A stretch of 64,000 nt of DNA. It comes from Paracentrotus lividus (taxonomy: Eukaryota; Echinodermata; Echinoidea; Camarodonta; Echinidae). This document shows, piece by piece, positions 47,215-58,244 of the stretch. A program made the translations under genes and the position numbers. Location of the stretch: positions 28,273,677-28,337,676 of the forward strand of contig CALNVZ010003426.1 in the NCBI GenBank assembly GCA_940671915.1, given 5' to 3'. The notes under the pieces were generated by a model, which was given only the letters and a program-made list of their open reading frames with translations, did no database searches and was not told the origin of the DNA. Position 1 is the stretch's first letter. Each line of letters starts with the position of its first letter.

Positions 47215-48059
47215 AGGGCCTGTCCCACAGAGGCGATCGTTGTGGCGACAACCTGCGAACGTACTTTGTAGACCTCGCCACCATGCGCAGGTCCAATCGC
47301 CTATAAGATCGTGAATTATCGCGTCTGTCGCCAACAAATAAGTAGCAAAATTATGTTCGCCGCTGGTTTTTCAACAAGTTAAACAATAGCCGGCGTCAGT
47401 TGGTTTGACGTCAATGACCGTAGCCTGTCTTCTCTTGTCGCAGCAAGGTACTATCGTAGATTGTCGCCAGATACAACATGTTTAACAAAGCGGAACGGCG
47501 GCCAGTTGTAGGTTGCCGCGCTCCAGCGTACGTTGCACGCATCGCTGAACCGAAAGGCCAGTGAAATTTAAGCCGCTACGACCTTTGTCGCCACCTCCAT
47601 TCACCAAAATCACGGATCTTCCTCCCATTCAGATACTGCACAGTCGCCGCTGATTTTTGAAATTTTCAAAAATCTCTCACGACACAAATTATGATGCGCG
47701 ACTGAGAGGACTATCACGAACCTAAAGGCGACAGGCTGCCATCAGGTAGAAAACACTCGATCGCCTGTGTCAGTCGTAAGGATCGCCACAGTGCTCAAGT
47801 TCATATTTTGGTTGATTTTAAGCTGCGACAAGAGAAGTCGAGCCGCGAGATGCGCGAAGGTCGAGGCTATTGTATTATCGGATACCAACTATTGTTAGCC
47901 TATTGTTTGCGTGGAAGCAAGTCGTTGCCGTAGCCTATCGTGGACAGAGTCGTAGATACGTAGATGATCTTCGGTCACCTACGATTCTGACACGATTATG
48001 GCAGTTTCTAACATGCATAGGTTGTCGCCACAATGATCGCCTTCTGTGGGACAGGCCCT
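47215..48059. mobile_element. GGGCCTGTCCCAC inverted-repeat element (845 bp)
   Basis: Terminal inverted repeats of about 42 bp begin AGGGCCTGTCCCACAGA and continue GGCGATC...TTGTGGCGACAACCT, with one indel. The interior is rich in GTCGC/GCGAC words and has higher CG content than the surroundings. Related pieces are at 27775-27976 (right half) and 61707-61750 (a 44-bp inverted piece). Flanking duplication is unclear. No transposase frame; the 74-residue frame at 47870 is in the repeat. Confidence 0.8.
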
Positions 48060-49180
48060 TTACCCTTCACGCTCACATTAATTGTTCTTCTTAAAGGGGT
48101 GATGCATTATTATTTTTTTCTTCATGACATATGAAAACGTTGGGGCTTCTTTCTAGGAAAACCATTTTCACGCACCGATTGTCAATGGAAGGAATGCCCG
48201 AAAAACGGGAGTTTTGTTGAATATACTGGAATAAAAAAAAATCGAGAAGATCATTTACTTAGTTACACAGGTTTTAAGAGGGTTAATGTATATAAAACAA
48301 GATAAGACCTTGGGAAGAATATTTTTTTACCCCTAACCCTCGCGTTTTGAGCTTTAAAATCTCCCATTTTATTCATTTTTGGGTCGTTTTTCTGTGTGAA
48401 AATGATATTTTGGTCAAACAGCAGTCACTAAAAGCTTTCTGTAAAATTCAGCAGCCCATCGATTTCCTAGTTACGCTGAGTGAAGTAAATATATTAATTT
48501 CTCTTTCCAATGATTTTAACTTCTTTGTGATTGGTCAATATTTTCCCCCGCGTTTTTGATATCATAAAAAAAAATATCATGATAAAATACTTCGATCCTG
48601 ACTGCACAGCTTGCACTCTCCTTTTACACGGTCTTTATTCAGGGCATTGTTATCGCGATATCGACGGTCAGACGTAGAGAGAGTCTATACCCAGTACACA
48701 CATTTCCCGTAAGATTCTTTCTGGTCGTTAGTGCACTGTAGTGGAACTGTGCGTGTTTGGTATAAAATAACACTGTCCTTTTTGATTGTTCACGTTTTCA
48801 TATGAAACGCTATTTAAAAAATAAACAAATGTGAATTTAATGTGCAGTGTTTTGTTGTGATTATATCAACAAGACAAAGTAAAATAAAAATTAAATAAAA
48901 ACCCAGATAATTTACTTTGAAAGAGGAGCTTTATATACATGCTCCTTGTACATTTTAGCTGTATACCTAAGTTTTATTGTTGAGGAGGGGGGTTATCCTT
49001 TGGAAATTACTTGGGGCGTCAAAATCAGTTCCGGCCCTGTTGTGAAATCCTGGATAAGCGCATAATAACATGAAAATAATATAATATTGATTAAAAACCC
49101 ACCAACATCTATCCAAATTCAATTCATTGGATGAATACAAATCAAAACAAAACGAAACAAAGAGAATTCAGTGTGCAATC
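48060..49180. other. No recognisable feature
   Basis: AT-rich sequence inside the larger inverted-repeat element. A hairpin-like TTTTTATGATATC stretch lies near 48555-48580. Frames of 70-87 residues have no domain. Confidence 0.3.
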
Positions 49181-49830
49181 GGGGAGGGGTACAGGAAGAA
49201 TCGGGGATGGTTCCAGGGTGAATCGGGGTTGTCGGTTTTAGTGCCGGGCTTGCATCGGTTCCCGATCTTGAAATTTTCATTCAATTTTAGTCGGTTTGAG
49301 GTCGGTCTGGCCGGTCTGACTGCACTATTAGGGTTGACATATCAAATATTTTCGGTTGGCGCTTCGCGCTTGCATTGTTTGATGAGATAGGTAATTTCTT
49401 GATGAGCATATCACAAAAACGCTTAAAAAGCATTGATTTCAGGTTGACATATCTCAAATTTTCGGTTCGCGCTTCGCGCTCGCATTTTTTAATGAGATAT
49501 GTATCTTCTTTAAAAGCCTAGTATAAAAAACGCTAAAAATGCACCGTTTTTAGGTTGATATATCTCAAATTTTCGGCTCACGCTTCGCGCTCGCATTGTT
49601 TAATGAAATATGTATCTACGTTATAGCATAGCATAAAAACGCTGAAAATGCACTGTTTTCAGGTTGATTTATCAAAAAATTGGGACTCGCGCTTCGCGCT
49701 CGCATTGTTGAATGAGATATGTGTCGTCTTTATGAGCATAGCCGAAAAAGTTTAATATGCATTGTTTTCAGGTTGATATATCAAAAATTTTCTGCTCATG
49801 CTTCGCTCTCGCATTTTAATTGAATACATT

Positions 49831-50055
49831 TGCTTGTTCATGACCATCCCCCCCAAAATAAAGTTCATTAATTTCTTAAAATTGGCTGTCTAAGTTTAGG
49901 CCTAACCCCTTCCCCCGTCGCTTTGCTTTCAAGCAGCTGATCAGGGAAAATTGGGATGAAAAAAAAAATAATAAATCCGCCCCCCCCCCTATTGGAGAAT
50001 GCTGGATCCGCCCCTGTACAGTGTATGTAAACTTTTGACCTTAATAGTAATAATC
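49831..50055. other. C-run and GGATCCGCCCCTG boundary
   Basis: Poly-C (49980-49989) and GGATCCGCCCCTG (49993-50005) follow the GCGC array. CGCC-rich ends are also seen at the other GCGC-bearing element (3635-4371), so this may be that family's right end. Confidence 0.4.
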
Positions 50056-50059
50056 TTAG

Positions 50060-50412
50060 GCCTAGTCATAGGCGCTAGTCATAACAGTGGAAAGGGTCAC
50101 TATTCATAAGGGTCGCCATTCGTAATAGAAGATAGGGGTCTATAGTGATAATGTGGTCGCTCGTCATAATAGTAGATGGGGTCGTCATTCATAAAAGGAG
50201 AAAATGGTCACTAGTGATAATGGTATATGGGGGTCGCGAGTCATAATAGGAGAAGAGGGTCGCTAGTCATAATAGTAGATGAGGGTCACCATTCAGAATA
50301 GTAGATGAGGGTCACCATTCTTAATAGTAGATGGGAGTGGCCAGTCATGATAGAAGAAAAGGGTCGCTAATTATAATAATAAATGGGGGTCGCCAATCGT
50401 AATAGGTCAAAT
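50060..50412 (+). repeat. GGGTCGCTAGTCATAA minisatellite, second block
   Basis: Same units as at 32920-33325 and 33766-33900, and in the same order over the last ten or so units. The order CACCATTCTTAATAGTAGATG proves that the TTAA element at 33326 is an insertion. Confidence 0.85.
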
Positions 50413-50429
50413 TGACATTTCTTTGTCCA

Positions 50430-50520
50430 AAATGTTAAGCTACTCATCAGAATATCGTATGAGCATAAGTACTGTTATTTGTCCATCAAAGGATTTGAAT
50501 GCAAGCAAGCCACTGAATAA

Positions 50521-50560
<40 letters not shown>

Positions 50561-51020
50561 ACCACCACAAGAACAAAGGGTATCATTTATTGTGATGGAG
50601 ATGGTTAAGTATGGTATCTACTTGGTTTTCCGAAAGTATGTTTTCATAAAAGATATTCAAAAACAAATCATGTATATGGTTGATCTTACTTCTGTGTGGA
50701 TGAATTCAATGGGTCAAAAGTCTACATACATTAAACAAAATAGTTGATGGTGCTGCCTGTATTTTTCTTTATTTTCCATTTTCACTTGTTCGAGCTGTCA
50801 ATCAGCTTTCTGTTTACTTTTTCTGAGATTATTGTACATTTTCCCAGCAAGATTGCAACAATTAAGTCCCATTTGCAGGTTTAATTGCGCAAATACCATT
50901 TTTTCAAAGGTCTGCCCATATGGTTTTTGCATGGATATGGTCTAGACACGTTACAACCTCTCCATAATCTGCCTTTTTCTCTGTTTAACCTGCTCTTAAA
51001 GTAATTTGAATGAATAGTAA
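50430..51020 (+). repeat. Dispersed repeat H, copy 2
   Basis: Close match to 34130-34720, with a longer (TA)n run (50524-50555). After about 51015 the match ends at GAATGAAT. Confidence 0.75.
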
Positions 51021-51039
51021 TAATCTTAGGCCTAGTATG

Positions 51040-51704
51040 ATAACCCTAAAATAGATAGGTGAGTGGGAAAATTCTCTAGTTTACAAATGAACTCTGTTTC
51101 TCTAATGACAGACGGATATCACCAAGGATCAAATAACACCAAAGAGCAAACTTTACTTTTCATGCACACTATATAAAAAAAAAATCATTATCTAAATCTT
51201 CGACACCCCCCCCCCCCCCTTCCCCACCCTAGTCCCCTCCCGGGTATTTTTTGTCTCTCTAAGTTTGTTGTTTTTTCCTTCTTTTTGTATAATAATTGTA
51301 AATTATTTTTCTTGCCTCATCCCAGCATGATAGTAACTGGTTGATAGTGATTGCCCTGTTAGTCAGTTTTTATCCGTGTTGGGCTTGGGGCAAGAATTAT
51401 TCAATTAAGATTTATTTAGATTATGAATTATTTCATGAATATTTTTCAGTTAAAAAAAAATAAAAAAATTGCTTACTTTTGTATTCTATTTTATATTAAA
51501 GAAACCAGCGCCTTACAAGCTTTGCTTCTTGCTGGTTCCTGAATTTTCTTTTTAATTGTTCTCTCTGTTACTTTTGAACAAAATATTCTATGTTACATAC
51601 TGATGTTGTTAATTTGATTATTTATTCTGTTAACTTTTGAAAACATGAAAGAAAATCAATAAAGTAATCTTGAAATCTAATCTTGAAAATCTTGAAATGA
51701 ACTA
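51040..51704 (+). mobile_element. Possible LINE 3' end
   Basis: The stretch is T-rich and non-coding and ends AAAATCAATAAAGTAATCTTG followed by short repeats of ATCTTGAAA (51668-51700). An AATAAA-like signal followed by short tandem tail units is typical of the 3' ends of several LINE clades (CR1/L2-like). No coding part is attached, so the call is tentative. The next element begins at 51705. Confidence 0.4.
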
Positions 51705-52250
51705 CACTGAAAACCTAAACGGGTAGACCGACTAACTTTAAAGCTAGTCGTAGTGATGCCCAGACTGTCTAGCTTTAAAACTAGTCGGTCACGACAGACG
51801 AGCTTTCATTCAACACAACCCGGTTATTACGGACTAGTTTTAATGCTCGTCGGTCACGACAGACTAGCTTTCCAGAAAGCAAGTCGGTCAAGACAGACTA
51901 GCTTTAAAGATAGTCGGTCACGACAGACTAGCTTTAAATCTAGTCGGTCACGACAGACTCATTTTTTGGCTCGTCCGTCGTGACCGACTAGTTTGACGGA
52001 CTAGCATAAAAGCTAGTCGTAGTGATGCCCAGACTGACGAGCTTTTGAGCAGGACTAGCTTTACAGCTAGTCGGTCATGGTGTAAAAGCTAGTCCGTCGC
52101 GCTTTTCTGCCGCGGTGTTTTCGCTGCTGTCTTGACAAACTAGTTTGACGGACGAGGTTAATATGGCTTCACCAGCTTGTCAGAGACGTCAAATCTGAAA
52201 TATTAGAAGACAATATAAAGATACGATTAAAAACATGCATTTTGTTACAA

Positions 52251-53284
52251 CACTGAAAAGATAACTTTGTCAATTGACAAATATAAATTTGTCATTAATG
52301 TGGTTTAATTTAACAAATTAATAAATTTGTCATAACCAAAGATTTGTCTTATAGATTTGTCATGCACCATAACATGACAATTTTAATTTGTCATGAAAAG
52401 TGGTCTAATTGACAAACCTTTTTCAAAGTTTGTCATTGCAACATTTTAATTCCTCATTCTCATTTTCAATTTGTTTTTTTTTCATTCATCAATTTGTACT
52501 GCATTTTGACGTTAATTTGTCATGTAACAGTCAGAAAACACACTGTAATAAACAAACAATTACAGATAGTTATATTTTTGTCAGTTTTAATAGAACCTCG
52601 AAATTCCTGAGGAAACAATTCAAAATACATCAATCCAGTCAAAACTGCCAGCAAGTAACATTTTATAAAATATTTACTAGTTTATTTACTTAAGAGAGAG
52701 CGCCAGTACGCTGCCTTCAAAACATCCGCCAGGATGCAGCCGCTCGACCTGCCTGGCCAGGCCCGAGAGCACCCGGATATCCCGAACCTTGGTGGTTTGC
52801 CTTCGGCCACCCTACCAAGCGGATTCTCGCTCCCTATCTAAAGTAAATATTAACTTTTTCGATCTACTCAAGCCTTGCCTCGCAGCTAAATCACGGCGAC
52901 CGCGAGTGATTCGAAGACACTGATTAATGCGGGGTTTCCCAAACTGTCTTCAGGAGCTAAATTTGTCATGCCTTTGGTCTCAACAAATTGATTTGTTTTT
53001 CAGCAAATAATTTGTATTTATAATTCGTTATGGCCGACTTAAAATCGTCATTTCTACATTGACTGCGAAGAGGATTTGTCAATTACGGTTGCGAAGAGTC
53101 GTCACGCAATAAATCAGTCATGCGCAGTTTTTTTTGTCACACCAGTTGAACTTTGTAATAGTGCTCAATCAATTTGTTATGTATACTACCATGAGTTTGT
53201 CATTTCACAGTTATATCGCAAACAAAATTATTTTACCCCGATGACGAATTAATCTGGCCTTGTGACAAAGTTATCTTTTCAGTG
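52251..53284. mobile_element. Nested CACTG element with AATTTGTCAT motifs (1,034 bp)
   Basis: The ends are CACTGAAAAGATAACTTTGT and its complement. AA flanks both sides and the related copy 2 reads ACAAAAATTCAAG there. The first eight bases of the end (CACTGAAA) match the host family, but the repeated inner motif is AATTTGTCAT/TTTGTCA, present more than ten times near the left end and several times near the right. This makes it a sister family inserted in its relative. Confidence 0.8.
52688..52850. ncRNA. GC-rich structured island, unidentified
   Basis: About 160 bases rich in G and C interrupt an AT-rich element. They contain several hairpin pairs: GGTGG/CCACC around TTTGCCTTCGG (52786-52806), CCTGGCCAGG (52752-52761) and CATCC/GGATG. 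Read on the minus strand, TTGGTAGGGTGGCC and ATCCGGGTGCTCTCGGGC faintly recall the 3' half of 5S rRNA, but the match is too weak to claim. It could be a captured structural RNA, a ribozyme or a SINE part. Confidence 0.3.
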
Positions 53285-53580
53285 AAGAATTTGAGCAAAA
53301 AAGAAGAAGGAAAAAAAAAAAAAAAAAAAAAACCCATCTTATTATGCTGATATAAATCAGAAGACAGGAATTAATACAGGAGTCCAAATAATTAGTTAAC
53401 ATTATGGCAATTATCAAAAGATGGGGGCACGGGGCCCATTGGTCGCCGCCATGGACTGCATCATGACTTTTTGTTGTAGGCCTACCTACTTTTGCATTTT
53501 CGGCGTATACACTTGTCCTTGAGAGCCACTTCAGAATCACAAATTCGTGCCTGTAATCTAATATTCTTTTCTTTCAGATA

Positions 53581-54569
53581 GGGTAGATGTAGGCCACTTA
53601 AGCTCATTTGCTAAATTAGCACATGAAAACAATAAAATCAAAAAAGAAAAAGATTCTCATTGCTTAGCTACATCATTCAACTTTATTTTCCAAAAAAATT
53701 GAGGTAATCAAATATTTGTTGAGGCAGTTATATGCAAATAATGACGTCATCGTAAATGGTCCGGCATTCCCTACAGTGTAGGAAATACCGGACAGTATGT
53801 TTTTACCCTTTTTTGTATAAAGATCTGTCTGGAAGCACTGATTTGAATGTAAACCATCAACTTAACATGTTTGTATTGATTTTTTTATAACATTATTCAT
53901 TTTTAAAAGATTATATGCATTTTACTACAAAATTTCAAAACACTCAGAATAACTTTATATCTCATGTAGATCATGACATATCACAAAAATAATAAAGAGA
54001 AATAGACATTTCAAAATTGTCAAACAATTAAATAAATAAATATAATACATTATATATGCAACTTACTATTTACATGCTTAGCAACTACCTACATGCTTAG
54101 CAACTCAACCCGGAAGTAAAACAAACAACCGTCCATGTGGTGTCCGGTATTCCCTACACAAAAAAAATGACTGACTAGCTCTTTTCAACACACTACCACC
54201 CCAATACACAGGCTTTGTACAGTGCAAACACTTCACACACGTTTGGCCCACCCTCCACACATCTCCATAATGCATGAAATAGAGGTCATGCCCCAATTCT
54301 ATTTTTATACCATCACATTCTCTAAAATGTCAATTTTTACATCAGGCCATTTTTCAGGCTGCAAATTTTCCTACTTTGACAAATTGTGGTAGTTTTCTCG
54401 GAGATTTCTCAATTGTTGTTGTGGAATACAGCATTCAACCTTCCCAGACAGACCACCTGACCAATGGATGCCGGTATTTCAACTCAGTTGATCTTATGTT
54501 GGCCGCTAGGGCTGGACATATGGTGACCGTCCGATATTCCCTACTGTCCGGTATTCCCTACATCTACCA
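53581..54569 (+). mobile_element. GGGTAGATGTAGG element nested in CACTG copy 3
   Basis: Ends GGGTAGATGTAGG and CCTACATCTACCA are inverted copies (one terminal mismatch), flanked by TA (53579-53580 and 54570-54571). CACTG copy 2 has CTTTCAGATAGTAATC uninterrupted. The motif CCGGTATTCCCTAC recurs (53761, inverted at 53778, 54143, 54548). It resembles the GGGTACATGCAGG elements in its end and in AGCTCATTTGC after the end, so it is a diverged relative with a changed motif. Confidence 0.8.
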
Positions 54570-55763
54570 TACAAGTAATTTAAAAGAAAGGTGGGGCCTA
54601 CATTTATTATTAGAGTTCTATTTCAATTTTCATAATTTAATGTGATTGTTACACAATTTACACACAATTTATAAATTGATTTGGCAAGACATAATTTTTC
54701 GCGTTGGTGATTATAGCATTAATCTATGTGAAAAAGTAACGTTACCTGTGAACTGAAACATAATGAATTTAAAAGAGTACTCACACAGTCATGTCACAGG
54801 AAGGAGATCGCCATTATAATCAAAATCTTAAGCTTTACGGGGGTATATCAAGTGTGCGTCTGTACAGTTTGCTCATTAAATGGAATTCACATACAGATAA
54901 TGCAACTAATAGTGATGTCCTTTTCGCAATGCGGATGTTATTCAATCAATTGTACCACCTACTATTCACTGCTGTTGCTAAGCCGGGCATTCACCAGCAA
55001 TCTATAAGAATAGACTGTTCATGGGTTCTATAGTAACGAAGTATTCAATTAGCCTGTAATTAAAGAATGGAACAATATTTATAACCTACTCGTGAATGGC
55101 ATACTTGTCACGATTGACGTTATTTCGGATATCGTATTGTTCTCAGATTGTCAAGCGAAAACAACCTTTGTTTGAGAATGTTGATTGTATCCAACTTCTA
55201 TTCACTGTTGCTGCTAAGCCGGGCATTCACCAGCAATCTGTAAGAGAATACCGGGTTCTTGAGTTCTATAGTAACAAGGTATTCTATTAGCTTGTAATTG
55301 AAGAATGGAGAACCATATTTGGAATCTACCGGTACTCGTGAATTGCATACTTGTCATGATAGATGTTTTGTCTCGTAAGCTTTCAGATTGTAAAGCCAAA
55401 ACAACCTTTGTTTCAGAATGTATCAACTTGATTATGCTCGGAAACAGAATAAATAGAGAAGGTACATTGAAACGACATTGCAACTATTTGTATCAAAAGC
55501 TAGTCAGTCATTTTAATGGGTAAACTTGGTCGACCCAGCTGCTTTTATTGACCTAGTCGGTCGCATCGACAGACTAGCATCAAGCTTGACGGACGAGCTT
55601 TAAAGCTCGTCCGTTGAGAGATGTTGAGAGATGTATATTTTGTTGTACGCAAATCCGTCTCGACCGACTAACAAAACAGACTAGCTTTAAAACTAGTCCG
55701 TCTTGACCGACTAGCTTTAAAGCTAGTCGGTCAATTGACGGACGAGGTTAGGTTTTCAGTATA

Positions 55764-55912
55764 AAAACAGGTCCTTTTCAACGTTTTAGAAATGATATGA
55801 TAATAGGCATAGATAGTTTAGCATTTTGGGGTTAATATTGTTTATATTCTCATGAAAAGAGGATCGTGATCGCTGGGGCTGAATTTTGCCCATCAAATCA
55901 AAAGTACATGTA
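55764..55912. other. Short unassigned spacer
   Basis: AT-rich sequence between two elements; nothing seen. Confidence 0.3.
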
Positions 55913-56891
55913 GGGTACATGCAGGTAATATGGGCCAGCAGGTAATATGGGCCACCTGAAGCAAATCATGTCGTGACCGTCGACCGGTGACCGGTGACCG
56001 GTGTGAGCACCATAATGGTGTTCATATGTACTGAATACGAAAATAGATCGTCGTGAGAGCATCTGATGCCGAAATTTCTCTGAGAAATTTGCTGAAAACA
56101 AACAAAGTACGTAAAACATACGGCATTTTTTTACCCTGATGTAAAATTTGATATTTCACAGAATGTGATGGTGAAAGAGTGTTTGAAGGGGTAACCTCAA
56201 TTGTTTTGTATATTTAGTAAGCTTATAGTTTCATTTTGATCATACTAGCGTGTATAGGTCAATTTGTTGTAGTAAAGGAGTGCAATGTGGCATTGAATGC
56301 TTGCCTGACAGAGCAACATTAATGCAGGTAAATATGGGCCATCCAACATGGCGAAAATGATTCTGGTACTTAGTATTGGGATGAGGCATCAATCTCTTTG
56401 CTACGATTTTTTTCGGGTATATTCACAGTATATAATCAATATAAATAACTTATTGTAGGCCTATATTGACTTGTATAATAAATATAATATTTAAATTATA
56501 TTAAAAAAAAGAAATAATATACAAAACAAGGAAATATATAGTCAAAGTATTTACTGAAGGGTCTTATAATTTCAAATGATATCTTAAAGTTAATGATTTT
56601 CAACATTTTGAGCAAATTCCAGACATGGTAGAGTCATTGTAGTTTTTAAAACATACATTAAATACATGTGCCCATATTACCTGCACATGCAGGTAATATG
56701 GGCACTTTGGTAATGATGTCAACATTTGAATATTGCAGACAGGAGGGTTGGTGATAATTGTTTTTCTTCACAATAAAAGTTAGAGCAGTAGTTATTGATT
56801 CATATAAACAAAGATTAGACTGTGTGTCATTTTGTGATTTTATGCAAATTAGGCAAAGGAGCTTAGGGGTCCATATTACCTGCATGTACCC
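55913..56891 (-). mobile_element. GGGTACATGCAGG element, copy 2 (979 bp)
   Basis: Terminal repeat GGGTACATGCAGGTAATATG with one mismatch in 24, TA duplicated (55911-55912 and 56892-56893). The interior aligns with the complement of 24639-25763. CAGGTAATATGGGCC motifs lie at 55922, 55938, 56324 (with one extra A) and in the palindrome at 56668-56705. No transposase frame. Confidence 0.88.
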
Positions 56892-56893
56892 TA

Positions 56894-58244
56894 TTTGAAA
56901 ATAAGCCCATTTTTAACGCTTATATATAATCCGATAATCCCCAAAATAAAAAGGCGAGCTCGCTGCATGATCTGGAAAATTTTATATGCTAGCGACCTGA
57001 ACACATGACATTTGCATTGTTTTCGAAATAATAATATTGTTCAGGAAAATAAATTAATAAGAATATCCTGAATATAGGAATATAAATGATGCGAGCGCAA
57101 AATGCTACAAGGCATAGAATTTTAAACACTTTTGGTTTTTCAATTTATTATCCTCATTGATAGGCCTACATAAGCAGGGGGCATAGTGGCCCACTTTTTA
57201 ATGGACCCTATAGTGCTCCTTTTCGTAATAAAATAATGCCCTTTTTGTACACATAAAAGATTTTCAAATCTCTGAAAAGTCCCACAATTTTTTTTTTTAA
57301 ACGTGCCATTTTCCCTCCAAATATCTTCTAAAAATGACCTCGTATTAAGTAACAGGACAATACGTTTAAAAAAGGGTTTGACCCAATATTTGGCAAAAGC
57401 CTCTGCTGGAGGCAAACCTGGCAAAAGGGGGTAGTTGACAAGAAGCATTTGTGTAGATTTGTACGGAATAGGTCAGGGAGGCCTCGGGGCCTGCAGTCAA
57501 CAACTTTTTTACAGCAAAGTCTAATGGTCTGTTTTCTACGGAGCGCAGTACCCCCACTTTTTCATGCATCCTCAGAGCGCATGTTTTCTTTTCTAAAATG
57601 GTTCTTATTGTACAGAAAATGAAATTTCAAAAAAAAGTCACACCAACAATTTCTTTTTGAAAAGGAGCACTCTTGATAATTAGTAATGCCTTTTTTGTCA
57701 TCATTAGATGTTTTTAAAATACAAAATTTTCCGCTTGGTCGCCATGCGACTTCATATTTAAAAAAAAAATGCTCTGCAATATCCCCCAGCTGCTGGGGGC
57801 AAATATTGTGAAAGAGTGTTGTTGGAAGCATTGACCTCTATAAATGATGGAGGAGCTTAGGGATACATCCCTCTAAGTATAATTCTTTTTATTGCACTTT
57901 TTAGAGCTTGTGTTAAAAGGGAACAAAAACTCTAATTAATGAAAGTAGATTTATATTTAATCGGTATTCAACAGTATCATAAAGGCATTTATAATCACAT
58001 TTTGCTTAAAATGTGAAATAATAGTTCGAATAGTTTGGCTTAAACTTCAAAATTTATATTTCTCTTATAAAAGAGGGCACTTTTAATGTCGCAAAATTCA
58101 TTTTATTCCCCGCTCGGTCGCTATGCATCCTCACATATGTAGCAAGCATAACACATGACAAGGTTCATTGGAACCAATACATCCAGCTAAAGAAAAATAT
58201 TTTGAGAGGATGTTGTTATTTTACCACAACCCCATCTACTAGTA
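56894..58244. other. Unassigned repeat-like stretch
   Basis: GATGCGAGCGCAAAATGC (57086) and AAAGGGCAC/GTGCTCC blocks recall the interior of the element at 3635-4371, so this may be a diverged relative. Three minus-strand frames of 67-102 residues overlap, with no domain. No terminal repeats could be fixed. Confidence 0.35.

Larger units (their letters stand above)
45558..49328. mobile_element. CCGGC-AGACCGACCTC inverted-repeat element (3.77 kb)
   Basis: The ends share GTCASACCGGC then AGACCGACCTCAAACCGA as inverted copies (45565-45593 and 49290-49321). TA flanks both sides, and the host array unit CACTGTTTTAGGGTTGAC, intact near 45450, is split exactly. TCGGTTT/TCGGGG blocks recur in the outer 400 bp on the left and 150 bp on the right. 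The middle carries other repeats (46435-46980 and 47215-48059). No transposase frame was found. Confidence 0.75.
45130..49830. repeat. CTCGCGCTTCGCGCTCGC tandem array, split in two
   Basis: Units of about 111 bp (ATTTTCGGCTCGCGCTTCGC, GCATTGTTTAATGAGATATG, then AAAAACGCTAAAAATGCACTG) occur at 45130-45557 and resume in phase at 49331-49830. The palindromic GCGC block is the best conserved part. The interruption is the element at 45558-49328. The same block in the other orientation occurs in the element at 3635-4371. Confidence 0.85.
51705..55761 (+). mobile_element. CACTG-ended element, copy 3, with two nested elements
   Basis: Starts CACTGAAAACCTAA and ends TTAGGTTTTCAGTA, with TA on both sides (51703-51704 and 55762-55763). 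Removing the nested elements at 52251-53284 and 53581-54569 leaves about 2,034 bp, close to the 2,077 bp of copy 2, to which the rest aligns. Subterminal GACTAGCTTTAAAGCTAGTC blocks lie at 51728-52090 and 55560-55735. ATTGCTGGTGAATGCCCGGC blocks recur near 54985 and 55215 in inverted form. No transposase frame. Confidence 0.85.

Noticed and set aside
52688-52850. 5S rRNA pseudogene
   Set aside because: Only short, gapped similarity to the 3' half; internal control region not found. Kept as an unidentified structured island.
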